The notes below the pieces were generated by a model. That model did no database searches. It saw nothing but the letters and a program-made list of their open reading frames with translations, and was not told where the DNA came from. The translations under genes and the position numbers were made by a program. A DNA stretch of 64,000 nt, taken from assembly GCF_910596095.1 (NCBI RefSeq), contig NC_056548.1, positions 4,737,151-4,801,150 on the forward strand, written 5' to 3'. The stretch is from Thunnus maccoyii. Its lineage: Eukaryota > Chordata > Actinopteri > Scombriformes > Scombridae. Below are positions 23,001-36,000 of this stretch, piece after piece. Position 1 is the first letter of the stretch. The number at the start of each line of letters is the position of its first letter.

Positions 23001-24730
23001 ACATTATTATAAGAACTTTCCTAAAATTCAGTAAAATAACAATAAAATACAACTTAGAATTTCTTTAAAATCAGGGCATAAATCACCAGAAATGAGAAAA
23101 CAATCATAAGATTCTATGATGTTATTCAGTCTGTGTTGAGATTTGATAAACAAACCTACTGACTAAAGCCACAAACTAAACTTGAAGAATATTCAAAATC
23201 CACACACTACGTCACAAGCGATATTTGTAAAAATAAAAATGACCACAAGCTGAGTGCAGGAGGTTAATAAGGTCCAAACCGCTGATATAAAGTTTGACCT
23301 CACACACACTGGAGGGACCACAACTCCCAGAATGCAGCACTATATTTAGAAATGGAAAAGACTGCTGCAAACAGACAGATGGAGGTAAAACGGTCTCTGC
23401 AGAGCGATGGTAGCAGCTCTCAGTACGACCGTCAGCATGTCTGCCGCTTTAAGGATACAGATGATCACAGGAACAGCCATCGCGATCCTCCCCACCTCTG
23501 TGTCCTTCTGCATGATCTTTTTGATGCGACTCTGCGAAACATTTCACCAAAAACATCAACACAGACAGATGATATACAGTACAATAAGTTAAGATGCAGC
23601 ATTCAGGTGCTCCTTGTACACTTCGGTTTCCTGTGGTTTTTTTGGAGCCGCTGTTTTATTTAAAAGGTTAATTTGTCATGAACACAGTAGTCATACATGA
23701 ACAACTTAGAGTGAAATGTTTGATAGCTTTTGATACCTAAGATTGATACATGATACATGTAAGCACATAAGAACAAAGTTAGAATAGAAAACACCGGGAA
23801 CAGAGTTCAAACAGACTGATATGTGGCTACTTCTGGTGACAGATACGTATTCAGATAAATGTGAATATTTGACAGTAAACTGAATATCTGCGGGTTGTGA
23901 ACTGTTGGTTGGGAGAAAACAAAACATTCAAGGACGTCACTTTGGACTTTGGCAAAGAGTGATCGACATTTTTCATCATTCACAGTTACTGATGTTGAAT
24001 ATAAACTCAACAAAAGTACTGTATATGTCAATAAGTCTCGCTCCAATATTCAGTCTCACAATCGATTAGTTGTTTTGTCCACGACCCAAAGATGTTCAGT
24101 TTACTGTCATAGACTAAAGAAACCAGAAAATATTCACATTTGAGAAGCTGGAATCTATTAATCAACTAATTGTGGGAGCTCTAAGTCAATTTCCTATAGT
24201 GAAAGTATCAAGACAAGCAGCTGATTCTGACATTTGACAACCTGGAGCCATCTAATGTTTGGTGTTTATGCTTGAAAAAATGACTTAAATGATTAATCAA
24301 TTATCAAAATAGTTGCAGATTAATTTTCTTCAACTAATCGAGTATTCGACTCATCGTTGCAGCGCAAATGTACAGAGTTGAATATATATTTCAGATTTTG
24401 ATCAATTTAATTGCTAAATTATGTTTTAACGTTATGCAAAATTTCACTTTCATCGTAATTTGCTGGCTCAGCTTCTCTTCTGTCTGCACTGTAAATTTTC
24501 CATCTTTCATCACGTTATTTTAGAAAACAGTCGTAATATTTATCACCCTGTCAGAGTGGTAAAATAGATTTCCGACGCCCCCTGAAGGCAGCAGACGCTC
24601 CATGCTACATGCTATCTCAGTTAGCTTTTAACTGACTTCATCTGACTTTTAAACAACTTAAAGTTAACTCAGTGAAATGTTTACTCACAGGAGGGAACCG
24701 TACACTATATCTTCTCTTCTGTCCGGGCAT
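20015..24730 (-). CDS. drap1: DRAP1/NC2-alpha-like histone-fold repressor, short diverged copy, six exons
   Basis: Exons in transcript order: 24689-24730, 23459-23531, 22001-22094, 21610-21726, 20939-21038 and 20015-20041, giving 453 nt and 150 aa with all phases matching. The start MPGQKRRYSVRFPP then SRIKKIMQKDTEVGRIAMAV and PVIISRALEMFLKSLL, and later MKQCIESEKLFHFLKDLVER, follow DRAP1 through the whole histone fold (residues about 8-95). DRAP1 pairs with DR1 (NC2-beta) on TBP-bound promoters and blocks preinitiation complex assembly in the nucleus (family knowledge). The segment before MKQCI, QSKLSTVVSVAH, departs from the strongly conserved QSRNAKTMTTSH of DRAP1. The tail is short and Ser-rich, ending SSSSESELYICL, and lacks the long acidic, Pro-rich C-terminus of human DRAP1 (about 205 aa). 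It may be a paralogue rather than the main drap1. The acceptor of exon 3 was chosen because only atcag|CG restores VIISRALE. Confidence 0.85.
21067..21372 (-). mobile_element. ATTAATCGATTA-type MITE, copy 4 (drap1-like intron)
   Basis: Opens attagagctgaaactatgag and closes attaattgataatgacag, with the core gatttcagcttctctgagga in reverse orientation. It is well diverged. Confidence 0.7.
22345..22781. mobile_element. MITE with imperfect TIRs (GTACCAGTACCC / GGTACTACC type)
   Basis: The left end tagtgctgcgtaccagtacc and right end agtaccgatacccagctcta are imperfect reverse complements. No open frame relates to a transposase. It lies in intron 2 of the drap1-like gene. Confidence 0.65.
23317..23336 (+). 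promoter_or_regulatory. ZNF143/THAP11-like motif (SBS) in a drap1-like intron
   Basis: ACCACAACTCCCAGAATGCA is one or two changes from the known vertebrate ACTACAATTCCCAGAATGC-type site. It sits in intron 2, 123 bases from exon 2. Function is inferred only. Confidence 0.45.
23860..24362. mobile_element. Two opposed fragments of the ATTAATCGATTA-type MITE, copy 5
   Basis: 23860-23985 is in reverse orientation (gacagtaaactgaatatctg). 24055-24165 is forward (tcgattagttgttttgtcca, agaagctggaatctattaat), with a further tail at 24270-24362. This is a local inverted arrangement in drap1-like intron 1. Confidence 0.65.
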
Positions 24731-24910
24731 TTTACTCGCTTTAATCCGCGCGCTTCGATCACATTTTTCATGTTTTTACTGCAAACCGCCGTTGTGTCCA
24801 TTTGTTTACGTTCAGCAGGAAGAAACCTGAAAACCTGATGCAGAAAAAAAAAACACACACACCTGAGGTCAGCCCCGTGACCCCGCGATGACGTCACGAC
24901 CCCCGCAGGT
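24731..24910 (-). promoter_or_regulatory. drap1: drap1-like promoter and 5' UTR with a perfect CRE
   Basis: TGACGTCA at 24889-24896 is a full palindromic cAMP-response element in a GC-richer patch, 159 bases upstream of the start codon. An upstream ATG at 24801 opens a frame that overlaps the main start at 24730 in another frame. The transcription start was not determined. Confidence 0.5.
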
Positions 24911-25350
24911 AAATTAATGAATAATTTTAGACACTATAAACATGTTTAAAAGTCTCGTTCTCTTTGGGTGTTTTAATTGTGTTTTTTTTTATCGAGTTTT
25001 AACAAGTTTATAAAAAAGTGTGTATATTTATTTTTAATGAAAGATAAAATGAAAGATAAAAAATAAAAATTACAGCAGTGCATAGTTTCCAATCTGTTTC
25101 AATAGTATTCTGTGTTAATATTAGTAAAATAATTTGCAATCTGTGTGAAAATAATAAAAGAATTAAGCATTACGAAACTAAGTCCCCCGCATCTTTAAGC
25201 ACATTTAATGTGCTTAAATGCATATTTCACCAATTTAACAACATATGTGACTGGCGCACATTTCAAACCACATGAGACAATGAAAAGTTGACTGAAATGA
25301 TTAAATATGAAACATGTTTTCACCATATTATAGCATATTTTGAGGCATGA

Positions 25351-25755
25351 ATAGGGGAGACCAGGGACAGTTGTAACATGGGACAGTTGTAATACCTTGA
25401 ATTCCTCCAATCAGAAACAAGCTTCAGTAATTACACTCACTCTGCACATGCTCAGTTAGATTGTATTATGTTTACAAAAAAGGAGCCACATTTGAAACTC
25501 CCAGAGAGAGTTACCAACAAAAGTGTGGTTTTTTAGGTAAAAATGTAACTTTTCTATCAGATGTATTTTTTGGATACTGTCCTGAGATTAAATGTCTAGG
25601 AATCCAGACAAGTATAATTAGAATCACTGTTTTCTAAGCTGAAAATAGAAATGGCAAACATAAGCAATTAAGCTAGTTCACATGAGGTGAAAACAAAACT
25701 GGGATGGTTGTTACAACCATCGCTGAACCAAGTTTCATTTATATTTTAAGCCTAC

Positions 25756-25820
<65 letters not shown>

Positions 25821-25845
25821 CAGACAGATAGATAGATAGATAGAC

Positions 25846-25876
<31 letters not shown>

Positions 25877-26507
25877 CAGATAGATAGATAGATAGATAGC
25901 AAATTAAATGTAAAATGTCATAAAAAATACATGCTAAGTTAATGATAATCAGTTCCACATCAGTGGAAACAGGGCAAATCAGTCAGGACAGCGACCAGAT
26001 CATACGGCATTTTCCAAGTGACTGTACTGAATGTTGTCCTCAAACTAATCCATCTTGATTTCATGTTTAAACTTTTTTGAGGATGTGTGTTCTACCCATT
26101 AAATAATTTTCTTGCATATAATTTGATGGCTTCCCCTCTTTTTTGTCATGTATTATGAAAAAAGCTCTTCATTATTAATACCTTTATTCATTAAAAAAGG
26201 AATGAACAGTCACAATAATATGAATGATAAATGATATTTTTCATTTTGAGTATTTGACTGATTAATTATGTATATTTTTGACATGTTACAACCGTCCCTG
26301 CACACTGAGACAGTTGTAACAGTGGAGTGACTGTATTTAAATCAATTTTGCAACCTGTACATATTTCATAAAACCACTTAAATACATTGTTTCACCAGTT
26401 GACACATTGAAGTTTATAATATAGCGAATAGACTGTTCCAGTTCCAATGCTTTTGATTTATTAGTAAAATCGCAAAAAGTGTCACAACTGTCCCTGGTCT
26501 CCCCTAT
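25351..26507. mobile_element. Non-autonomous TIR transposon, ATAGGGGAGACCAGGGACAG termini
   Basis: The left terminus 25351-25377 (ataggggagaccagggacag) and right terminus 26481-26507 (ctgtccctggtctcccctat) are near-perfect inverted repeats of about 27 bp. A possible TA target duplication sits inside the outermost bases. Further copies of the word acagttgtaac occur in both orientations at about 25383, 25705, 26283 and 26309. No transposase frame is present. A GATA array lies inside. Confidence 0.8.
25755..25899 (+). repeat. TAGA/GATA tetranucleotide microsatellite
   Basis: About 36 units, with a few CAGA variant units (about 25820-25880). The spurious SIYL-type reading frame on the minus strand is only this repeat. 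Confidence 0.97.
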
Positions 26508-27092
26508 ATCATGAACACTGATAACAATCGGCAACAGCTTCATTTATAAAGATTTATATCCTTAACATTAAATTAATCTAAATCCTTTGTCACTGAACTT
26601 TGACTGGACTTCACAGTGAGTACTTCCTATTGCATCACATGTAATTTAATAATTTTATATCCATCTACTCATCAATTTATTGACTAATTGTTGCAGCTCT
26701 TATATACATCAAACTGAAATACTAATAAGAATGATTGGCTTTTACCCCGATCCTTTTAAAATAATGATAAAACATTAATGTCTTGACTGAGGCTGACTTA
26801 ATCAGAGTTAATGTGGTGACTCCTCTGCTTTACTTATGTTCATTCATCTTATTCATTCAGGTATATAATGTTGAAATTAATGTGTCAAGCAGACAGTTTA
26901 ATTTAAACTTGATGTGCTTGCAATTATAAATCCATTATCTCTGGTATATTACTCTGTTTGGCTGCACTAATGACTACAAAGGTCGAAGATAAGGTTAATC
27001 AGTATTCATTACAAAGGTTATACAACACTTATAAAGCTTCACAACTGCGGGACGACCTGTTATTTTTATTTATTCATTTGACAGACGACACC

Positions 27093-30000
27093 ATGTTTCC
27101 TCGTGTGCTGTTTGCAGTCTGCGTGTACGCTGCTTGTCATGTAGACGGTAGGTGTTAAAACATTTTGTTGTAGCAGGATGTGGGATGTGTTTTCAGTATT
27201 TTCATGTCCTGTCTGTGTTTATTGTAAAACTGAAACTACGTCAGATCTTCTATATTGTGGATTTAAACTGATCTGTCCGCAATATTTGTAAGAAATCTGA
27301 ATGTTTGTATTGTTTCTTGTCTCTTGCAGGCTTCGCATTAACAGAAGAAGAAGAAAATTCAAACCAGGTATCGTTTCAATACAAAACATCCAAAACTACA
27401 CAATCTGTATGGGATCACAAACCAAACTTTATCACTTTATTGTAATATTTCATCCCAAAACTCTTACATTACTGCTGCAAAACTGTCTTCAGAGCAGCCT
27501 GAGAGTGAGAATATTCATGTTAAGTGTAATCAATACACAGTATGAGGCAGATATTTTGTTAAATGTCAGACTTGTTCACTAACATCAGCTGTAGAAACTG
27601 AGTCAGTAAAGGATGCAGCTGATTGTATTTTCTCATGTAATTGTTTGATAATGTAATATGTGAATTAATTCATTTAAAGGAGTAATGCAGACGTTTAAAA
27701 CCACTGTGATCGCTTTGTCTGAAACAGCTGCTAACTCCAAAAATCTCAAATGCATCAATTCTTCATGTTACTGTCACGTACATGGGAACAATTTTGTGTG
27801 TAAGAATATTGGTGAGATTTCAGGAAATCTTCTTCTACGACTCAGTGGGAACAAATGCAGCAACATTTGTGGATAAATCGCATATATGTCGGTTTTACAC
27901 AGAGTAGAGAGTGACATTAGTTTGTAATATTTTTGTATGTGTGACTGCAGGCTGTCAGGGGACTTTCTCCTATATCACCTAAAAACTAAAAGTGTGATTG
28001 TTACAACGGTGGATTGCTCTGCAGGAAGATGTTTAATACCTTATTGTGGAGTTTCAGTCGGCAGCATCAGACATGTAGCAAACATGGTTGCTGCTGCGAG
28101 CTACAGTAGCTGTGGAGGCTCATTTCAGTGTTAATTTTAGCAAAAATGGTTAATCCATCGATCCAATTTATGCCACTGATCCAGGTCCAGGTTGGATTCA
28201 TTTAACTAATTATATCATTAGGAATTATTGTTCTATCCTGCTGGGAAGTATTGAAAACAATGTGATAAAATGATAAATATATTTAGTCCATATCATCCAA
28301 ACTGGTTGTCCATCATACTTTCTTTGGACGGTGTGATGATGAAACAAATGTTAAATTATATTCTATGTGGTTTTAAAAAGGTCTTTAAAAGTTTTAGATT
28401 TAACTTGCACCAGTATTCAGTTCCAGTTTGCAGCACTCGGGCCAACTTTGGCCCAGTGGATTTTGACCAGTATACTTACCAGTATACAGTATTCATCTGA
28501 AATCAGGCGACCAGGTATACTGGCGACTATTGGGCCAGGTGATATTTCACAGCAGACATGTTAACTTGTCATAGTAGGAGAAGCATAGTTCTTCTATTCA
28601 AATGTTATTAAGACATTAAGACATCATTAAATATTATTAATCATCTTGTCTTGATGTGAGCAAATGATGTAAAACACTCATATTTAAACGTTCTGCATAT
28701 AAGTGTTGGCCGCTGCTGAGTGAAGTTTAAAAAGTTTCAGCCTTTAATTAACACTATCAGTTCACGTTCAGCACATTTACCCTGTAGCCATATCAGCTCG
28801 ATTCACAGACAAACAACCCTGCAGTTAAAACACTTTACTTGACTTTGAACAGACGTCACTCAGCGTTCGTTAACAGGGGGAAACGTGTCTGTGTGTTTTC
28901 CTGCAGGATGTTTTTGAAACAGATTTTCTCCTGCAGCGACGTCTCCATCCTCCCTTCAGCTGCCCTGATATGAGTCCGTCTCCCACCATCCCCACCTCGG
29001 GTGAGTCTCACTTATAACTCAACATCTCTGTCAACATCTGGAAAGTTCTGCTCCTGAATATCCAGTTCAGATTTTATCCAGTTAAATGTTTAGAGTTACT
29101 TTTTATTTTACTGTTGGGTTTTTACCCAAACTAAAGCTTGTTAAAATCATCTCTACTCCTTTTAAACTTATATGTCACAGTTTGTTATTGATTGTTAATA
29201 ACTTGTGTATCTTTTGAAAGTCATATGCACATCGTTTTGTACAAGAAGCAATAATTTTGTGATCGTTTTTAGCTAAAGGTTGTTGTGTGTAACACTGGGT
29301 CAAAACAACAGATTGCAACTGAATAAAGTTGTGTTGTGTTGGTGCTATATTGATCCAAACTGGTTCAGATACAGTGATTTATATGCTGCAATGATTGAAT
29401 CTTTTTCTTCATATCTTGCTTTTAAAGGACCTCATTAAAGAATAAAGAACAGTGTGTTTGCTTTTTAGAGAAATGCTTGTTGTAACTGTGATTCTGCTCT
29501 GAAGGATATAAAAGAAAACTTTAAAAGGAAGGTTATCAAGTGAAAAAGTCAGAGCTCTGCTTCCTGTGTTTGTCAGTTTCTCCACAACACAGCCAACTTA
29601 AGATAGTTAACAAAAAAGCAACATCGTTTTACATTTTTATCAGTATTTTCTACACTACTCAGCTTAACTTTTATGCCAAGTTCTTTGGCTGATTGAGATT
29701 ATGTCAGACGTTTCTAAAACCACAACTAAAACCCTTTATACAAGCGTGGCTTACCTAACAGTTTCTCCTCTTTTCTCTCCTGCTGTAGTTGAATATGTCA
29801 AAGCTGCAGACATCAAAGTCATCGCTGCACTGGGAGACTCTCTAACTGTGAGTGAAGTGTTGTTACTGTGCTTTTTCTGCAGAGAAATATAAAAAAAATA
29901 CTTACAAAAAAAGAATTTAAGATCATTCAAGATTTCCTTTATTGGGGAAATTTGTCTTGAGCTCAAGTGTTGAATACAGCTGCATATAGAAATATACAAG

Positions 30001-33000
30001 GTACACACAATATTGGACAAACACATACATAATACACTATATTACCACTAGTATATAGAGTCTACACCATCCCTAAAATAATAAAACACACAGACCAGTG
30101 GTTAGTAAAGTGTCAGAGCATATTTAAAATAATTAAAACAATAAAAAGGTTCAAAAACAGGCAGTTTCCATCAATTACATAATAAATATATTTCATTCAC
30201 TAACAGTGAGTATTTCAGATGAAACTATATGACACTTTACTGGATTATATTAGCATGGAAATCATCAAGGACACCAAAATAACTTCAGTAGTAAACCACC
30301 AGAAACAATACAAACCCAACAGAGAACAATGTACCAACCATGGAACCCATTAGAATCATTAGAAATATCATGAAAAATGTTTTTTATTGGGTTTTAATAT
30401 GATTTTTTTTTCAGCATGGATGTGTTAAACTCCAGGAAGTCAAAGTATTAGATATATTATTTATATATTATGATATATTATATTATGATCAAGAAATAAT
30501 GGTGGGTTCTGTGTTGTTATGTATTTTAAACCTTTTCTCTCCATATAGAATATCTTCTCTATGTTCTTGTCTTTATTGCAGACGGCTATTGGTGCCAACG
30601 GCACCACGATCGCCTCAATACCTTTTGAATTTCGCCAGGTGTCTTGGAGGTAAATCAATAAAGCGGCTATATTCCAAACTCCATCAGAGATTATCTCCTG
30701 TTTAATCTATAGATCAACAAATATCAACGTCCTGTGAAAAGACTGTCTTCATATAACTGATAACACAGTCTGCAGCTTGTCTGAGTTTAAGTTCATTAAC
30801 CTTATTTAACTTACTAATTTTTTTAATCTTATCTGGTCAATGATATGATAAGTGTCTTTATATTATAAATCTTTATATTATAAATTATAAATGATCTTAT
30901 TATTGGACTGTATTTATGACAAACTGTTCCTTCTGTGCAGCATTGGAGGATATGGGACTTATCAGAATGTCATTACACTGGCAAGTAAGTTGATTTATAG
31001 TGAGCAGATTACAGTTGTTTTTTTTTTTAAAAAAAACTAACAAATATACATTAAATCACAGAAGCAGAAATAATTCAAGTCAAATTATGTGTGAAAATAA
31101 CAGATCACAGATAGTTTCTTCTGCAATATTCAGGTTTCATTCACAAAAATCTGTGATTCTTTGGCTGATATTGAGATTAATTCTGACTCCAAGGATCATT
31201 TCTCCAAGTTAGAAACTACAGCTAAGACATTTTATACAAGAATGCAGTTTATGTCACTATAAAGCATCTTAGGGATTGTTTTTTTAAATTAAAAGTTTGC
31301 TAAATATGAGAGATATTACCCAGGATCCTTTCTGCTTCTTGAAGTCATTCTTTAAAATGTTTGATCGTCTCCTTGTCCAGATATTTTTAAACTCTTCAAT
31401 CCCAGTCTGGTGTTTCCGTCCCCCATAATGACGTTTAACAGCAAACCGGGGACTGTGAACCAAACCGGCTTCAACTTCGCCGTCACCGGCCACAACACGC
31501 TGTAAGAATCTGCACTCTCGCTCTGTTTTATATTCTCGTTGTGTTTCTTTACTCTCTGCGGTTTGAGTGTTTGCAGATGATGCTCGAGTAAATTTACTAT
31601 CTTTTAGAGTCCATGTGCCTTCAAATGTTTTCCCTGAAGATCAAAGATCAAAATAATTACAGCTGCAAATGATGCGTTTATCATATGATAATGTTTTATT
31701 GATGCCAATGTAATAACTGGTGCTTTAAACGCTGTCTGTCTGTCCTCCTACAGGAACGTGTCAGACCAGATAAGACACATGATAGACACATTCAAGACAT
31801 ATCCAGTGAGTCTCAGGGTTCATCGTTCTGCTTATTAGACAGTAATAATAAATCTTTATTTTCTTCCTTCCTGTAACGTTCACCAGCAGACTAACCCGAG
31901 GCCTCTGTTTTTTAGGGTATGAACTTTCACGAGGACTGGAAGGTGGTGACGATGCTGATAGGCATGAACGACATCTGTGATTACTGTAAAAACAAGGTGA
32001 GAGGTTTGATCTTCATTTATGGGTTTTTAAAGATTCCTTTAAAGAGGACATATTCTGTACATCTCCACGTCTATATTTATATTCTGGAGCTCTACTGGAA
32101 TATCTCTGCATGATTTAGCAGGTTGAAGCCCCAGTTTTGGAAGTTTGACCATGTTTAGTACAGATATCCGACATCATAACAGTACATAAATAACAGAAAA
32201 TCACAAAAAGCATCTTATGTCCCCTTTAAGAAATGTCTGTTTTGTTTTTTAAACTTCTTACTTGCACGTGCAGTGATGTACAGGTGTACTCTAGTGTGCC
32301 AGTACACTGTGACCTCACTGTTAAGTGTAGTAACTTATGACTCACTTATGACCACACCTAGCCGTGACACTGGGAGTGGTCAGAGATTAAAAACACTTGA
32401 AACTTTAAACCAGATAGGGCAGTTAAACACTGCTTTTTAAATTTAAAGTTGATAAATGACAAGTACTGTTGCCGCCCTACAGTTTTATTTTTCCCAGGAA
32501 GGAAAATAACTCTTGTTGTACAAACTATTCTCCTCTAACAGTGGCAGAGGAATGTATGGGACAGATTAGGCCTATAAAAAAAAAAGATTAAACACAACAA
32601 TTAAATTAATTAATCAAATGTACAAAAAATGAATAACTGCTTCATTCACTTCACGCTTTCTGCTTAAACTCTCCACAGACTCTCTTCTCCCCCGATAACT
32701 TCATCCGCTACATGACAGAAGCTCTCGACATGATGATGAACGAGGTGAGATTTTATAACTCCAGACAAGGTTTAAACAAAAGATTTAAAAGTCTACAGCC
32801 ACAACAGCAACCACATGAAGTAGTACTGCCTGTTACTCACCTCAAAACAAAACAACAATTGTAGGATGGATAAAAACTGGAGTGAAAATCTGAATCAGAA
32901 GCGTTTATTGGAGGTACAGTGGACATATTAGGATATTTCAGACTCAGCTTGTCAGCTCTACTGTAGAAGAGGAAAAGAGTAAAGCCCGCACCCTTAAATT

Positions 33001-36000
33001 ACAAATTATGAGACTTCAGCTACAAATGCACTTAATCAGACTCATCAGCTGTCCTATCAGCAGCCTTAACTACACTTTACCTGAGCTGTGAGCTTAATGC
33101 TAACATTACATAGAATCACGCTGTCCTTAATATGTTAACATGCTTATGTTAGCATGTTAAAAAGCTAGTGTTAGCATAACAACATGCTAACATAGATATA
33201 GTACAGTTAGCATGTTAAAGTCCAACTGAAATCATGTGTGATCTTTTTTTTATAGTCAAACATGATGACAACATGTCTTTAAATGTATTGTCAATAGTTT
33301 TGAATTATTAAATGAGAGAAAAAAAGAGATTTGGGGAAATATCAGAAATATCAGCCTTTTTTGCGCTGCCAGAGTGTCGTAAAGAACAAGTGACCAAGTA
33401 AACAAACGTGTCATAGTTACAAATCATGGTCAGACTGTGAGTTGTTGAAGTGGTGTTGAAGAGTAAGGACAACACATGTTTACATGCTGTTTAATGTGGT
33501 GCAGCTGAGCAGCTAATTAGCTATCTAGCTGGTAACTGGATAGCTAATTAGATATGTAGTCAAAAATCATACCCTACTCTGGTCCTGTCCTTTGGCCTTT
33601 TGCTTAGCAATTTTGTTCTTCGTGACATCTGTGTGTCTGATCACAAGGTTATTTTATTTCATACTGAGCTTCCTCCAGCCATACCGGCCCCAACTCGCTC
33701 TTGTATAATCAACTCTATCACACACAGCCTGCAGTGCCTATATTGCTGATTCCACAGTCCCTTTTATTGAATTCTCCTCTACCCGCTTAAACATTGATGA
33801 ACTAACTAACCCCTGGCAGAATGAATCCACACGCTTTATTAGAAGGGATTGCTGGAAAGCAGAGTGTAAGTGGATAAAAGACAGATTGCATACCTCTTAT
33901 TAAACGTATAACAAGCTTCTAATAAAGTACTAATCCTCTGTTAAACATGTAAAAGTAAAATACCTCTCAGATATCTTCACCAAGCGCAGCCATAACATAA
34001 ACTCTGTAGTTAACCCCTCTGCTTGCTGCACTACAAATTCCTTCCAAATCCACTGTGAGCAGTTTAAAGACTTCTTTTTAAACAAAACTGACAGCATTAG
34101 GTCAAATATTTCGCACCCTATCAAAGATTTCCGCCCACTCTCTTTACCCCTGCTTGGTCGCATAATTTCGGGCATGAAGCCCACTAGCTGTCATCTTGAT
34201 ATAAATCCAAAAAAAAGCTCCAAAAACAGTCATTTGCAGAGGTTGTTACTTGCATACTGATGATTTTTAACAGTTCTCCAGCCACAGGCACAGTCCCGTC
34301 TTGTTTTAAACATGCCATAGTTCAGCCATTCTTTAAGAAGCCTGGCTATTACAAATAGTCTTAGGACAATTTCTAAGCTTTCTTTCTTATCTAAAAGTTT
34401 AGAAAAGGTTTTATTTTCTAAATCAGATTCTGTCCTTTTTTTAAACCACAATATTTCTGAGAAATTCCAGCCAGGGTTCTGTGAACACCACAGCCACACA
34501 GCACAGAGACAGCTCTCTTAAGAGTGACAAATGACTTCCTCTGTGCTGCGGATTCCAGTGAATGCTCTATCTTAATTCTTCTAGGTCTCAGTGCAGCTTT
34601 TGACACTGTTGACTGCACAATTCTATTGGATCGCTTGACATGCTGGGTCAACATTTCTGGATCCGCCCTTGATTGGTTCCATTCTTACATTTTAAACAGA
34701 TGATTCACTGTTTACATTGCCGGCTCATCCTCCACACCTGCAAATATTTCACGTGGGGTTCCGCAGGGTTCAGTTTCAGGTCCGCTTCTTTTCTGTCTTT
34801 ACATGCTCCCATTGGGATGAATCATCCAAACTCATAACATCTCTTTTCACTGCTACGCACATGATGCTGAGATCTACTTCCCCCTCAATTCCCAAAATCA
34901 GGCTGATGTAACTCAATTACAAAACTGTTTACAAGACATTAAAGACTGGTTAGTTCATTCATTTCCTTCAGTTAAATGAGGACAAGACAGAGATCCTACT
35001 CTTCGGCCTCCCACATCATACCACTGTTACTGCCCAGAACCTCTGGTAGGGGTTGTGGAGCAGGTGGACCCAAATGCAGAGACCAAAGGCAAAAGCAGGG
35101 CTGAAATACACAGGAGGCTGGAGTGACAGGCTTGAAAGTAACAGGATGGCGTGGCTGCTGGTGGCTGGCAGGCTTGGAGGCTCATTGGGCGGATCGAGGT
35201 CCCCCCCAGTGCCAGGGAAGGGCTAGTCTCTGCTGGGTCCATAACTGGTTGGATCCTTCTGTTACTAGGAGAGTAGAGCAGGTGGACCCAAATACAGAGA
35301 CTGCAAGTTGATCAGGGCTGAAGAAACTTCATTACTAAATGCTCGTGCAGGCAAAAAATAAAAACCAGCTGAGCAGAATACAGGACACAACTGAGTGGAA
35401 CAGAGCAAACTCACAAAACAGAACAGACGACTCAACAAAGACCAAACTGAAAAGTGGACTTAAATACAAACTGAACTAATCAGACAACAAGAAACAGGTG
35501 GCAAGACACAAGGGCAGGATGGGGAAGATACTGGAAGCAGGGCAGGACTGACGAGGATGAATGCAAGGCAGGCGTGAGAAGGAGTACATGAACACAGGAG
35601 GAAAAACACAGAGCAAAAAGAAAACCAAAAACCCAGAAATACAATGAGTACAGTCTAACTAATGAAGGCAACTTAAATGATATAATGCCAGAGGAAAAAA
35701 CTAAAACTAAAACAGTTAAAACAATAAAACTCAGAACAGCTTTCTCTCACTCAGTCCAGTCCAAACAAAAAGGGAGAAAAGTCTGAGGCCCTCTGGAGGA
35801 CTGGTGGAGAATGACAACTAAGGAATATAGAGTCAGTGACAGAACCATGACAACCTCAATCACCTTTCTGCCTACATCAGACCACATGCTAAGACCCTAG
35901 GTATTATATTTGACGGCGATCTAAACTTCAACAGGCAGGTAAATTCAACTAATTCAAAACATTGCTGCCCGGTTATTAACCAAGAAACAACATCCTTACA

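Larger units (their letters stand above)
24911..27092. other. Intergenic region between the drap1-like gene and plb1
   Basis: AT-rich with no gene recognised. It contains the TIR element at 25351-26507. The last 200 bases presumably hold the plb1 promoter, but I see no clear core promoter motif. Confidence 0.5.

Noticed and set aside
25752..25958. Minus-strand SIYL-repeat protein
   Set aside because: It is a translation of the GATA microsatellite.
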